NCBI RefSeq assembly: GCF_016861975.1
Contig: NZ_BOMB01000028.1
Coordinates: forward strand, 62,001-126,000
Direction of reading: 5' to 3'
DNA from: Actinocatenispora rupis
GTDB lineage: Bacteria > Actinomycetota > Actinomycetes > Mycobacteriales > Micromonosporaceae
DNA length: 64,000 bases
Positions 27,308 through 35,367 of this stretch are shown here, piece after piece. A program made the position numbers and the translations under genes. Position 1 is the first letter of the stretch. Each line of letters starts with the position of its first letter. Under the pieces are notes generated by a model that saw only the letters and a list, made by a program, of their open reading frames with translations, made no database searches and was not told the DNA's origin.

Positions 27308-27440
27308 CGACGCCACCTCCGGCCACCCACGCTAGTCGCGGCACGCCCGCCGGACCACCGCGGGCGTGGGACATTTGTCCCGCCCGGTGGTGGATGCTCG
27401 ACTCTGGTGGCCGACGTACCGCGCGGGCGACGCTGTCGAC

Positions 27441-28445
27441 ATGTCCCACGAACCCGCGCAACCCGGTCTGCTGCGGCGCCTCGCGCCCGCCCTCAGCCTG
27501 TTCCTGCTCGCCCCGTTCGTCGGGGAGTACCTGCTCGGCAACGTCTCGGTACGGATGCTGTTCCTGCTCCCGATGCTGGCCCTGATGTACGGCGCCGGCG
27601 CCCTGTTCATCCGCGAGCTGACCCGGCGTACCGGGCGCGGCTGGCCGACGATCCTGGCACTCGGCCTCGCGTACGCGGTGGCGGAGGAGGGGCTCGCCGA
27701 CATGAGCCTGTTCGACCCGAACTTCGTCGGGCTGCACCTGCTGAACGCCGGCCGGCTGTTCGGCATCGGCTGGACCTGGTGGATCTACGTGCTCACGCTG
27801 CACGTGGTGTGGAGCATCGGCGCGTCGATCGGCCTCACCGAGGCCCTGTTCGCCCGGCGCGGCACCGGGCCGTGGCTCGGCAAGGTCGGCCTGGTCGTCT
27901 CCGGGCTGGTGTTCGTGCTCGGCGTGACGCTCACCCAGCTCAGCTTCCACGCCAAGTACCAGCTGGTGGGGTGGCAGGTGGCGCTGTCGCTGGGGCTGAT
28001 CGCGGTGAGCACGGCGGTCGCGTTCCTGCTGCCGCGGCCCCGCCCCACCGGTGCTCCCGGGCGCGCCGGCTCGGTGCCGCGGCCGTGGCTCGTCACCGCC
28101 GGTACGGTCGTCGCCGCCGGACTGTTCCACGTCGCCGAGTGGCTGCTGCCGGGCGGCTGGCCGATCCCCGTCGACCTCGCCCTGTACGCCGCGGTCGGCG
28201 CCGCCGTCACCCTGCTCGCCCGGCGTACCGGCTGGACGCTGCGGCACCGGTACGCGCTGGTCGCCGGCGCCGTCCTCACGTACTGCGGAGTGGGGTTCGT
28301 GCTGGTGCCCAAGCACCCCGTCGACATCGCCGGACAGGTGGTGTTCGCGCTGATCGGCGCCGGGCTCGCGGTCCTCGCCGCCCGCAAGGTCCACACCGCC
28401 ACCACCCCCGCGTACGACGAGCGCGCGGCGGTGCCGGTGCGGTGA
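27441..28445 (+). CDS. Polytopic membrane protein of unknown function
   Basis: 334 aa from the ATG at 27441; a GACGCT hexamer ends 6 nt before it and there is no ribosome site. About nine to ten hydrophobic helices, including FLLAPFVGEYLLGN and LAYAVAEEGLADMS with an EEG in a helix. It is not clearly a CPBP protease because the following His motifs are missing. Divergent from amrS. I do not recognise the family. Confidence 0.7.
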   Translation: MSHEPAQPGLLRRLAPALSLFLLAPFVGEYLLGNVSVRMLFLLPMLALMYGAGALFIRELTRRTGRGWPTILALGLAYAVAEEGLADMSLFDPNFVGLHLLNAGRLFGIGWTWWIYVLTLHVVWSIGASIGLTEALFARRGTGPWLGKVGLVVSGLVFVLGVTLTQLSFHAKYQLVGWQVALSLGLIAVSTAVAFLLPRPRPTGAPGRAGSVPRPWLVTAGTVVAAGLFHVAEWLLPGGWPIPVDLALYAAVGAAVTLLARRTGWTLRHRYALVAGAVLTYCGVGFVLVPKHPVDIAGQVVFALIGAGLAVLAARKVHTATTPAYDERAAVPVR

Positions 28446-28480
28446 GCCGGGGGTGCGCCGCGCAGGGGCGCGCGCACGAA

Positions 28481-28509
28481 CGGGGCGGGGGACACGGTCC
28501 CCCGCCCCG
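28481..28509. terminator. Perfect 13-bp GC hairpin between convergent genes
   Basis: CGGGGCGGGGGAC (28481-28493) and GTCCCCCGCCCCG (28497-28509) pair perfectly around an ACG loop. It sits between the membrane protein stop and the phytase-like gene stop, so it can terminate both. Confidence 0.8.
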
Positions 28510-28519
28510 CGGTACGTCG

Positions 28520-29590
28520 TCAGACCCGGACCGCCAGCGAGTACAGGCGGGTGATCTGGGTTGCGCTCTGGTTGTCGTCCGACACCATCAGCAGCTCGCG
28601 GCGGCCACCGGGCAGATGCCGGCCCGTGAAGACCATGCCCTCGATGTTGTCCAGCAACGGATTCGGCTGCGGCTGCTTCGCCGTCGCGCCACCGCTCGGG
28701 CACTGGCCGATGTCCGCCAGCAGCGTCCGGTGCACCTGGCGCACCGGCGTGTCCCGCAGGCTCGCCACGTCCGACACGTCCTGCGCACCCGCCAGATCCG
28801 CCACGTACAGCCGGATCGTGTTGCCGTAACCCTTCTTCCAGCCACGCTCCAGTACCAGGAGCTTCGTCGGGGAAATCGCCTGCACGTCCGAGATCGCCAG
28901 CCCCGCGTCCACCGTGAACGCGTACTGCTGCGCCACCGCGAACTCACCGTTGCCCCGCCGGTCCCAACGGATGAAACGGTTGAGCCCGTTGCCGTTCGCG
29001 TCCAGGCCGTCGCCCGACAACGGCAACTCCATCGTCGCCACCAGCGAACGGTCACCTGGCAGCAGCGTCAACCCCTCGAAACTGCCGTTCGGGTCCGCCT
29101 CACCGGTCGGCTCCACCCGGAACCGGTCCGGCACCGGCAGACTCGACAACACATGCCCCGCCCGGTCGTACCGGCGGACCGACGGCTCCACCTCCGACGT
29201 GATCAGCCGCGACCCGTCCCGATCGACCGCAATCGCCTCCGCGTCGATCGGCTCCCCCTTCTCATCCCGGATCGGCTGGTACGCAACCGGCTTCGTCACC
29301 AGCGACCGCGACGGACGCGTCAACGACCACAACACCGACGTGTCGCTCACCGCCAACAGCCGCGACCCGTCGTACTGGAGCGCCGACAACTCACCGACCG
29401 GCTCACCATCCAGCGACGTCTTGTCCAACTCGTCCGAGAACCCACGCAACGAGACGTACGGGGAACAGGCGCCGAGATCGCCCGTGGTCGAACCGCCGGC
29501 CGACGCCGGACCGGCCGTGGCGATGCCGCCGAGCACCCCGAGAGCGGTCACCGAGGCGGCGAGTACAGCACGAATACGCATGGACCGCAT
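28520..29590 (-). CDS. Secreted esterase-like/phytase-like domain protein
   Basis: 356 aa. A signal peptide (basic MRSMRIR, hydrophobic stretch, then ASAGG around residue 31) directs export. The mature part has the phytase-like beta-propeller features: GELSALQYDG, DAEAIAVDRDG, NGSFEGLTLLPG, DNIEGMVFTGR and LMVSDDNQS. This Ca-dependent-looking propeller family includes esterase-like and phytase-like proteins; true phytase activity is not shown by the sequence. It is followed by the convergent hairpin at 28481. Confidence 0.85.
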   Translation of the reverse strand: MRSMRIRAVLAASVTALGVLGGIATAGPASAGGSTTGDLGACSPYVSLRGFSDELDKTSLDGEPVGELSALQYDGSRLLAVSDTSVLWSLTRPSRSLVTKPVAYQPIRDEKGEPIDAEAIAVDRDGSRLITSEVEPSVRRYDRAGHVLSSLPVPDRFRVEPTGEADPNGSFEGLTLLPGDRSLVATMELPLSGDGLDANGNGLNRFIRWDRRGNGEFAVAQQYAFTVDAGLAISDVQAISPTKLLVLERGWKKGYGNTIRLYVADLAGAQDVSDVASLRDTPVRQVHRTLLADIGQCPSGGATAKQPQPNPLLDNIEGMVFTGRHLPGGRRELLMVSDDNQSATQITRLYSLAVRV

Positions 29591-29674
29591 GATGCCCGCC
29601 GGACCGGAACAGGGCTCCCGCGGCGGGATGAACGATCAGCGGCGTTATCGGTCCGTCATCTTTCGGGGTTGGGG

Positions 29675-29990
29675 CGCGTGGTGTGGCGGGGCGCGGGCGG
29701 GGCGCGGTGGGCGGGGCGAGCGCGCGGCGCGGGGTGCCGGCGGGGCGCGGTGGCGCAGAGCGCGGCAGATTGGTACGACCGATTATTGTTCAATTGTGCA
29801 CTTGTTCAACAATTGGACAAGTCAACAGTTGAACAATCGATTGCCGACTCTGCCCTCTGCCCTCTGCCCTCTGTCCACTGTGGACTGAGCGACGTGCGCG
29901 CCACGTACCTCCGCGACACCACCCCCACGCACCGCCCCCACGCACCACCCCCTCGACACCGCCCCCACCGCCCTGCACCGCACCCCGCCC
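29675..29990. repeat. Composite element: G-rich arm, AT-rich palindrome, C-rich arm (copy 1, intergenic)
   Basis: The 418-bp gap between 29591 and 30008 holds a G-rich arm (about 29675-29760), an AT-rich imperfect palindrome (29780-29843; TTGTTCAA, then CAACAGTTGAACAATCGAT), a CCCTCTG triplication (29850-29872), one GTCCACTGTGGAC (29873-29885) and a C-rich arm of CACC/CCCCCAC units (about 29915-29990). The two outer arms are roughly complementary, so the whole could fold on itself. No gene is present. The same order is found inside the gene at 53057. Confidence 0.75.
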
Positions 29991-30008
29991 TGCGCGCAGA
30001 CTGTCGTC

Positions 30009-31370
30009 ATGGACATCCGCACGTACACCGGGCATCTCACCCCGGGCGCCCCCGATTACGTGTACCTGCCGGTCTCGGTGCCGCCGGGTACGAGTCGGAT
30101 CGGGGTGCGCTACTCGTACGACCGCGTGCCGGGGAACGCCTGCGACATCGGCGTGTTCGACGAGCGGGGTACCGCTGTCGGGTTCCGGGGCTGGTCGGGT
30201 GGGGCGCGGGACCAGTTCGAGATCGGCCCGTACGAGGCGACTCCGGGGTATCTGCCGGGTCCGGTGGGTGCGGGGACGTGGCACGTGGTGCTGGGCCCGT
30301 ACACGGTGGCGCCGGGGGGCATGGACTACACGGTCACGGTGACGTTGGCGGACGAGCCGGTTCCGGCGGCGCGCCCGGCGGTTCCGGGTGGGTTTCCGCC
30401 GGCGGACACGGGGCGGGGGCCGGGCTGGTACCGGGGGGACTGTCACCTGCACACGGTCTTCTCGGACGGCCGGCGTACGCCGGGTGAGGTGGCGGCGGCG
30501 GCCCGTGCCCGGGGGCTGGATTTCCTGGGCAGTTCGGAGCACAACACCCCGGCGTCGCATCCGGCGTGGGGCGCGCACGCGGGCCCGGATCTGCTGGTAC
30601 TGACGGGTGAGGAGATCACCACCCGGAACGGGCACTGTCTGGCGATCGGTCTGCCGCCGGGCACGTGGATCGACTGGCGGTTCCGCGCGGCGGACGGGGT
30701 GTTCGACGGGATCGCGGATCAGGTACGGGAGGCGGGCGCGCTGCTGGTCCCGGCGCATCCGTACGGGACGTGTGTGGCGTGTTCGTGGAAGTTCGGGTAT
30801 GCCCGCGCGGACGCGATCGAGGTGTGGAACGGCAGCTGGGAGCTGACGGACGAGGCGACGCTGGCGATGTGGGACGGGCTGCTCGTCGCGGGGGACCGGT
30901 GGATCCCGGCGATGGGCAACAGCGACGCGCACGCGCACGACGACGTGGTCGGCCTCCCCCAGACCGTGGTGTACGCCGACGCGCTGTCCCGTACGGGGAT
31001 CCTCGCGGGCATCGCGGCGGGGCGTTCGTGGATCGCGGACGACGCGGGGGTGGGCCTGACGTTCGAGGTGAGCGCGGGTGGCACGCGGGCGGGCATCGGC
31101 GAACGGCTCGCGGCCGGCCCGGACACCCCGGTCACCGTCGCGCTCGACGTCACGGGCGTACCGGACGGGACGGTGCGGCTGGTGACCGACCGCGGGACCG
31201 TACACACGGCGCCGGCGGACGGGCCGGTGCGCTGGACGACGACGGCGCGGTACACGAACTACGTCCGGGCCGAGGTACGGCACGACGACGACGTCACGCC
31301 GTACGGGTCGATGGCGGCGATGACGAACCCGGTGTTCGTCGACCGGGCCGACGCCGTACGGGCCGGTTGA
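30009..31370 (+). CDS. CehA/McbA family PHP-type metallohydrolase
   Basis: 453 aa. The N-terminal 130 residues form a beta-sandwich; the PHP domain follows with GDCHLHTVFSDG (His-x-His), GSSEHN, TGEEIT and PAHPYG metal sites and GNSDAHAH near residue 305. Known relatives hydrolyse carbaryl or act as phosphoesterases; the substrate here is open. A CAGACT hexamer ends 6 nt before the ATG, so a leaderless transcript is likely. It reads away from the composite repeat. Confidence 0.85.
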   Translation: MDIRTYTGHLTPGAPDYVYLPVSVPPGTSRIGVRYSYDRVPGNACDIGVFDERGTAVGFRGWSGGARDQFEIGPYEATPGYLPGPVGAGTWHVVLGPYTVAPGGMDYTVTVTLADEPVPAARPAVPGGFPPADTGRGPGWYRGDCHLHTVFSDGRRTPGEVAAAARARGLDFLGSSEHNTPASHPAWGAHAGPDLLVLTGEEITTRNGHCLAIGLPPGTWIDWRFRAADGVFDGIADQVREAGALLVPAHPYGTCVACSWKFGYARADAIEVWNGSWELTDEATLAMWDGLLVAGDRWIPAMGNSDAHAHDDVVGLPQTVVYADALSRTGILAGIAAGRSWIADDAGVGLTFEVSAGGTRAGIGERLAAGPDTPVTVALDVTGVPDGTVRLVTDRGTVHTAPADGPVRWTTTARYTNYVRAEVRHDDDVTPYGSMAAMTNPVFVDRADAVRAG

Positions 31371-31443
31371 ATCTCGGCGAAACCGCCGCCCGCCCGCCGG
31401 GAACGGGAGAAGCTCTCCCCAAGCAACGTATCGGGGGGCGGGC

Positions 31444-32523
31444 GTGGCCGAGGAGACCGAGCACCACCGGCACCGGGAGAACGCGGCGCTGCGCGACTGG
31501 AAGGACGCGATCACCCCGCGTACGACGCTGCTCGTGGTCGGCGTGTTCGTGCTGCTGCTCGCCTTCGCGTACTCGTACATCGGTGGGCTGCACGACCCGA
31601 AGCCGCACCACATCGACGTGGCGGTGAGCGCGCCGGCGGCGGTACGCGGACAGCTGATCGACAGGTTGAACGCGCTGCCCGGCGAGCCGGTCAAGGCCCG
31701 CGCGGAGAACGACCCGGCCACGGCGCGCCGCCAGGTCACCACCCGCGACGCCGACGGCGCGTTCGTGGTCACGCCGACCGCGACCGGCGGTACCGGACGG
31801 TTGTTCGTGGCGAGCGCCGCCGGGCCCGCCATGTCCGCGGCGTTGACGAAGGTGTTCACCGCGTTCGCGCCGAGGGCCGGGCTGCGGCTCACGGTGGTCG
31901 ACACGACGCCGGTGGCGCGCGCCGACAACGACGAGCTGTCCTCGTTCTACCTGGTGGTGGCGTGGAGCGTGGGCGGCTACCTGGTCGCCTCGATGCTCGG
32001 CATCTCCGCCGGTACCCGCCCCGCCAACCTGCGCCGCGCCCTGATCCGCCTCGCCGCCATGGCGGTCTACTCGGTACTCGCCGGGCTCGGTGGCGCGATC
32101 ATCGTCGGCCCGGTACTGCACGCGCTGCCCGCGTCGGTCGGTGACCTGTGGTGGATCGGCGCGCTGCTGGTGTTCGCGACGGCCGCGTTCACCATGGCCT
32201 GCCAGGTACTCGCCGGCGTGATCGGCATCGGCATCGCCATCGCGGTCTTCGTGGTACTCGGCAACCCGAGTTCGGGCGGGGTGTGGCCGTGGCCGATGCT
32301 GCCGACGTTCTGGCGGGCGATCGGGCCGTGGATCACGACCGGTGCCGGCACCCAGACCGTACGGAACGTCACGTACTTCGGCTCGCACAACATCACCACG
32401 TACCTGCTGGTCATCTGCGGGTACCTGGTGGTCGGGGTGGCGGTGGGGCTGCTGGTGCCGGCGCTGAAGAACCGGCGGCCCCGGCGTACCGGCCGGCCGG
32501 CGCACCTCGCGCCGGAAGGCTGA
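31444..32523 (+). CDS. DUF3533/ABC-2 permease-like membrane protein
   Basis: 359 aa from a GTG. One N-terminal helix (TLLVVGVFVLLLAFAYSYIGGLHDP), an extracytoplasmic region of about 120 residues, then five to six helices and a basic C-terminus. This topology and the IDVAVSAPAAVRGQLIDRL segment match the YhgE/Pip-like and DUF3533 families, distant ABC-2 permeases. No ATPase gene is adjacent. Role unknown; some relatives aid export. Confidence 0.65.
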   Translation: MAEETEHHRHRENAALRDWKDAITPRTTLLVVGVFVLLLAFAYSYIGGLHDPKPHHIDVAVSAPAAVRGQLIDRLNALPGEPVKARAENDPATARRQVTTRDADGAFVVTPTATGGTGRLFVASAAGPAMSAALTKVFTAFAPRAGLRLTVVDTTPVARADNDELSSFYLVVAWSVGGYLVASMLGISAGTRPANLRRALIRLAAMAVYSVLAGLGGAIIVGPVLHALPASVGDLWWIGALLVFATAAFTMACQVLAGVIGIGIAIAVFVVLGNPSSGGVWPWPMLPTFWRAIGPWITTGAGTQTVRNVTYFGSHNITTYLLVICGYLVVGVAVGLLVPALKNRRPRRTGRPAHLAPEG

Positions 32524-32602
32524 CCGCCGGGCGCCGTGTCCCGCGGCACCCGGCCCGTACGGCCGAAGCCGCCGTTCACGGGCGCCCGGTACGCTTCCGC
32601 GG

Positions 32603-33331
32603 GTGGACCATGAGCAGACCCGGGCGAGCACCGAGATCCTGGCGGTCAACCTCCTCGATCCCAAGTCCCTGATCGGCTCGTTCGGGCTCGTCGGTGTGTA
32701 CACGGTGATCTTCGTGGAGACCGGGCTGTTCTTCGGGTTCTTCCTCCCCGGCGACTCGCTGCTGTTCATCGCGGGCATCGCCAGTTCGTCGGTGGCGGAG
32801 CAGCTGGTCGGCGCGAAGCTGTCGTTCCCGGCGCTGATGGTCGGCGTACCGATCATGGCGATCGCGGGCGCACAGCTCGGCCACTTCCTCGGCGCGAAGT
32901 TCGGGCGGTCGCTGTTCGACCGACCGGAGTCCCGCATCTTCAAGGCGCAGTACGTCGAGAAGGCGGAGCACTACTTCAACAAGTTCGGCCCGGCGAAGGC
33001 GGTCGTACTGGCCCGGTTCATCCCGGTGGTGCGGGCGTTCCTCAACCCGGTCGCCGGGATCCTGGAGATGCCGGCGAAGAAGTTCCTGCTGTGGAACGTG
33101 ATCGGCGGCGTCGTCTGGACCGACAGCATCCTGCTGCTCGGCAACCGTACGGCCGGCGTCATCCCGCCGAGCGTCATCGACCGGTACGTGCTGCCGGTGA
33201 TCGCCGCGATCGTGGTGATCTCCGTCCTGCCGATGCTGATCGAGCTGGTCCGCGGGATCCGCGGTCGCCGCCGCGCCGCCGCCGAGACCGAGTCCACCGA
33301 CGCGCCGGAGGAGCCGGCCACCCGGCGGTGA
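32603..33331 (+). CDS. DedA family (SNARE-associated) membrane protein
   Basis: 242 aa from the GTG at 32603, with TACGCT 7 nt upstream. Contains FVETGLFFGFFLPGDSLLF, the GAQLGHFLGAKFGRSLF segment and ARFIPVVRAFLNPVAG, the conserved DedA Arg-containing motif, followed by a final helix and a charged tail. DedA proteins include polyprenyl-phosphate and phospholipid flippases that work with the proton motive force. The stop overlaps the next reading frame by 4 bp (GTGA). Confidence 0.93.
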   Translation: MDHEQTRASTEILAVNLLDPKSLIGSFGLVGVYTVIFVETGLFFGFFLPGDSLLFIAGIASSSVAEQLVGAKLSFPALMVGVPIMAIAGAQLGHFLGAKFGRSLFDRPESRIFKAQYVEKAEHYFNKFGPAKAVVLARFIPVVRAFLNPVAGILEMPAKKFLLWNVIGGVVWTDSILLLGNRTAGVIPPSVIDRYVLPVIAAIVVISVLPMLIELVRGIRGRRRAAAETESTDAPEEPATRR

Positions 33332-33768
33332 CCCGGCTCGCCGTCCTCCGCGACCCGCGCTTCGCCCTCCTCACCGGCGCCCGCACCGTCTCCGTACTGG
33401 GCAACGGTTTCGCCGCCGTCGCCCTCGCGTTCGCGGTACTCGCGCTCGGGCTCGGCGCGCCGCTGTGGCTGACGCTCGCCGCCGCGCTCGTCTGCGGCAT
33501 CGGCAGCGACGTGTTCGGCGTGCTGTGGACGACCACGCTGCAACGGGAAGTACCGGCCGGGGCGATCTCGCGGGTGTCGTCGTGGGACCTGTTCGGGTCG
33601 CTCGCGGTGGCGCCGATCGGCATCGCCGTCGCGGGACCGCTGGCCGCGGCCGTCGGCGTACGCCCCGCCCTCGTCGCCTCCGCCGTACTGATGGTGCTGG
33701 TCACCGTGGTGGCGCTGGCCGCGCCCGACGTACGCCGGCTGCCGGCGCGGCACGCCCCCGTCGCCTGA
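33328..33768 (+). CDS. Drastically shortened MFS transporter (internal deletion remnant)
   Basis: 146 aa instead of about 400. Residues 1-40 (LRDPRFALLTGARTVSVLGNGFAAVALAFAVL) look like the first helix of an actinobacterial MFS exporter; residues 41-146 (DVFGVLWTTTLQREVPAGAISRVSSWDLFGSL, then two helices) look like the last three to four helices. The region for helices 2 to about 8 is missing while the reading frame is kept. A functional transporter is unlikely. Its start overlaps the DedA stop. Confidence 0.6.
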   Translation: MTRLAVLRDPRFALLTGARTVSVLGNGFAAVALAFAVLALGLGAPLWLTLAAALVCGIGSDVFGVLWTTTLQREVPAGAISRVSSWDLFGSLAVAPIGIAVAGPLAAAVGVRPALVASAVLMVLVTVVALAAPDVRRLPARHAPVA

Positions 33769-33915
33769 CGCACCGCCGGTCACCACGACACGTGACCGCA
33801 CGCCACCAGTCGGTACTCCCCGGGTGCGTATACCCTGGGCCAGTCCTGAGGCCGTCTGCGCGCCATAATCTCAACGTCAGACCGCCCCGCAGCCTCCGAA
33901 CCGCCGGAGAGTCCG

Positions 33916-34836
33916 ATGCCACCCACCGAGCCGACCGGGCGCGACGTCGGTCCGTTCCGTGGTGTGACCACCGTGCGGGTGCACGGCGCGTTCGAGATCT
34001 GCCGGGGCGCGGACGACGAGGGCCGGGCCGTCACCATCCTGACCATGGGCCCGTCCGCCGCCGAGGACCGGGCCCTGCGCGCCGTCTTCACCGAGGCGTA
34101 CGAGTGGGCCCGCGCGACCGGCCCCGGCCCGGACGAGTTCGTCGGCGCGGAACTGACCGCCGACCAGCCGTGGATCGCCAGCCTCGACTCGCCGACCGCC
34201 CCGGGCGTACGGCGACTGTTCGACCGGCTCGTCTCCGCCGTACGGCCGCCCGCGCCCGGCCGGCACACCGGCAACATCCCCAAGATCACCGACACCGGAC
34301 CGATCCCCCGCGTACCGGCCGGGCCGGCGCCGCGCTCCGGTCCGGCGGGCCGGCCACCGGGACCACCGCACGGTCGGCCTCCCGTACGGGCGGCGGGGCC
34401 GCACACCGGGCAGATCCCCCGCATCGCGGAGGCGCCGACGGCGCAGCATCCGCGGGTCGAGCCGCCGACGCACCACACCGGCCAGCTGCCCCGGCCACAC
34501 CAGACCGGGCAACTCCCGCGTACGCACCAGACGGGCCAGCTGCCGCGTACGCAGCAGACCGGGCCGCTCCCCACGCACCAGACCGGGCCGTTGCCGACGC
34601 ACCAGACCGGGCAGCTGCCGCGGATCGAACCGACGGGCCACCGGCCGGCGATGCCGCCCTACCAGGGCCCGGCGTACACGGCGGCGCCGCGGCCGATCGC
34701 CCCCGCGAACGCGGCACCCCGGCGGCGCCCGACCTCCGGCGGCCGGGTCCTGCCCGTCGTCCTGGTCCTCGTGGCCGTGGCGGCGGTCGGCGTACTCGCG
34801 ATGCTCGTCGGCATCCTCGTCGCCGTCGCCCGGTGA
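33916..34836 (+). CDS. Tail-anchored protein with TGQLP repeats, function unknown
   Basis: 306 aa. Residues 1-115 form a small folded domain (VTTVRVHGAFEICRG, AYEWARATGPGPDEFVGAELTAD) that I cannot name. Residues 115-270 are Pro/Gly/Arg-rich with a run of 8-9-residue repeats, HQTGQLPRT and variants, at about bases 34480-34630. A single hydrophobic helix ends the protein (VLPVVLVLVAVAAVGVLAML), so it is probably tail-anchored with the repeats in the cytoplasm. No neighbours indicate a role. Confidence 0.6.
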   Translation: MPPTEPTGRDVGPFRGVTTVRVHGAFEICRGADDEGRAVTILTMGPSAAEDRALRAVFTEAYEWARATGPGPDEFVGAELTADQPWIASLDSPTAPGVRRLFDRLVSAVRPPAPGRHTGNIPKITDTGPIPRVPAGPAPRSGPAGRPPGPPHGRPPVRAAGPHTGQIPRIAEAPTAQHPRVEPPTHHTGQLPRPHQTGQLPRTHQTGQLPRTQQTGPLPTHQTGPLPTHQTGQLPRIEPTGHRPAMPPYQGPAYTAAPRPIAPANAAPRRRPTSGGRVLPVVLVLVAVAAVGVLAMLVGILVAVAR

Positions 34837-34882
34837 CCGCCCGCGCCCCCGCGGCGGCCCCGGGTGCGACCCGTGGTCCCGG

Positions 34883-35251
34883 TCAGGACGCCCGGGACGC
34901 GCGGCGCCGGCGCGGCGGCGCGATCAGGCTGGCCACGGCGGCCAGCGTCGGCGGAACGATCCGGTAGTACGCCCAGACGCCGCGCTTCTCGCGCTCCAGC
35001 AGGCCGGCCTCGGTGAGGACCCGCAGGTGGTGGCTGACCGTCGGCTGGCTCAGGCCGAGCGGGCCGATCAGGTCGCACACGCACGCCTCGCGCCGCGGCG
35101 CGGACTGGATCAGGCTGAGCAGCCGGAGCCGAGCCGGGTCGGCCAGCGCCTTGAGCAGACCCGCCAGCCGGTCGGCCTCGGCCGCGGCGAGCGGCTCACC
35201 GGTCAGCGGCGAGCGGGCGGTCGCTTCGGTCGTCGTCAGCACTGCGGTCAC
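34883..35251 (-). CDS. ArsR-family metalloregulator-type repressor
   Basis: 122 aa from a GTG with GGGGGAUGAAG-like purines upstream. Winged helix: LLKALADPARLRLLSLI, then EACVCDLIGPLGLSQPTVSHHLRVLTEAGLLERE. The CVCDL pair at the start of the recognition region is the metal-binding ELCVCDL-type (alpha-3) box. No metal exporter, arsenite permease or arsenate reductase is adjacent; the only transporter-like neighbour is the deleted MFS gene at 33328. Likely autoregulated through the dyad at 35273-35288. Confidence 0.92.
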   Translation of the reverse strand: MTAVLTTTEATARSPLTGEPLAAAEADRLAGLLKALADPARLRLLSLIQSAPRREACVCDLIGPLGLSQPTVSHHLRVLTEAGLLEREKRGVWAYYRIVPPTLAAVASLIAPPRRRRASRAS

Positions 35252-35272
35252 GTGCCTTCATCCCCCCTGGAC

Positions 35273-35288
35273 ATTCAGCATCATGAAT
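35273..35288. promoter_or_regulatory. Candidate ArsR operator
   Basis: ATTCA-GCATCA-TGAAT is a perfect 5-bp inverted repeat 22 bp upstream of the arsR start, in an AT-rich patch (ATTCATGATGCTGAAT on the coding strand). Spacing and sequence resemble ArsR/SmtB boxes. Binding is inferred. Confidence 0.5.
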
Positions 35289-35367
35289 ATTTGCCGGTAC
35301 CTATAGCCTTAACGCCGCTGACTGCGGTAGGTAACGGCCAACCGCGCGCCATCTCTACGCTGTCCGG

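Noticed and set aside
27366-27440. Upstream start of the membrane protein at 27366
   Set aside because: The extra residues are hydrophilic and unconserved-looking; the ATG at 27441 is preceded by a correctly spaced -10-like hexamer.
29591-30008. Possible CRISPR-like array because of CCCTCTG and CACCCCCAC repeats
   Set aside because: Units are too short and irregular, without spacers or cas genes.
25904-30487. Long plus-strand frame across amrS, phytase-like and CehA genes
   Set aside because: It crosses genes on both strands and the AT-rich element; only antisense or wrong-frame sequence.
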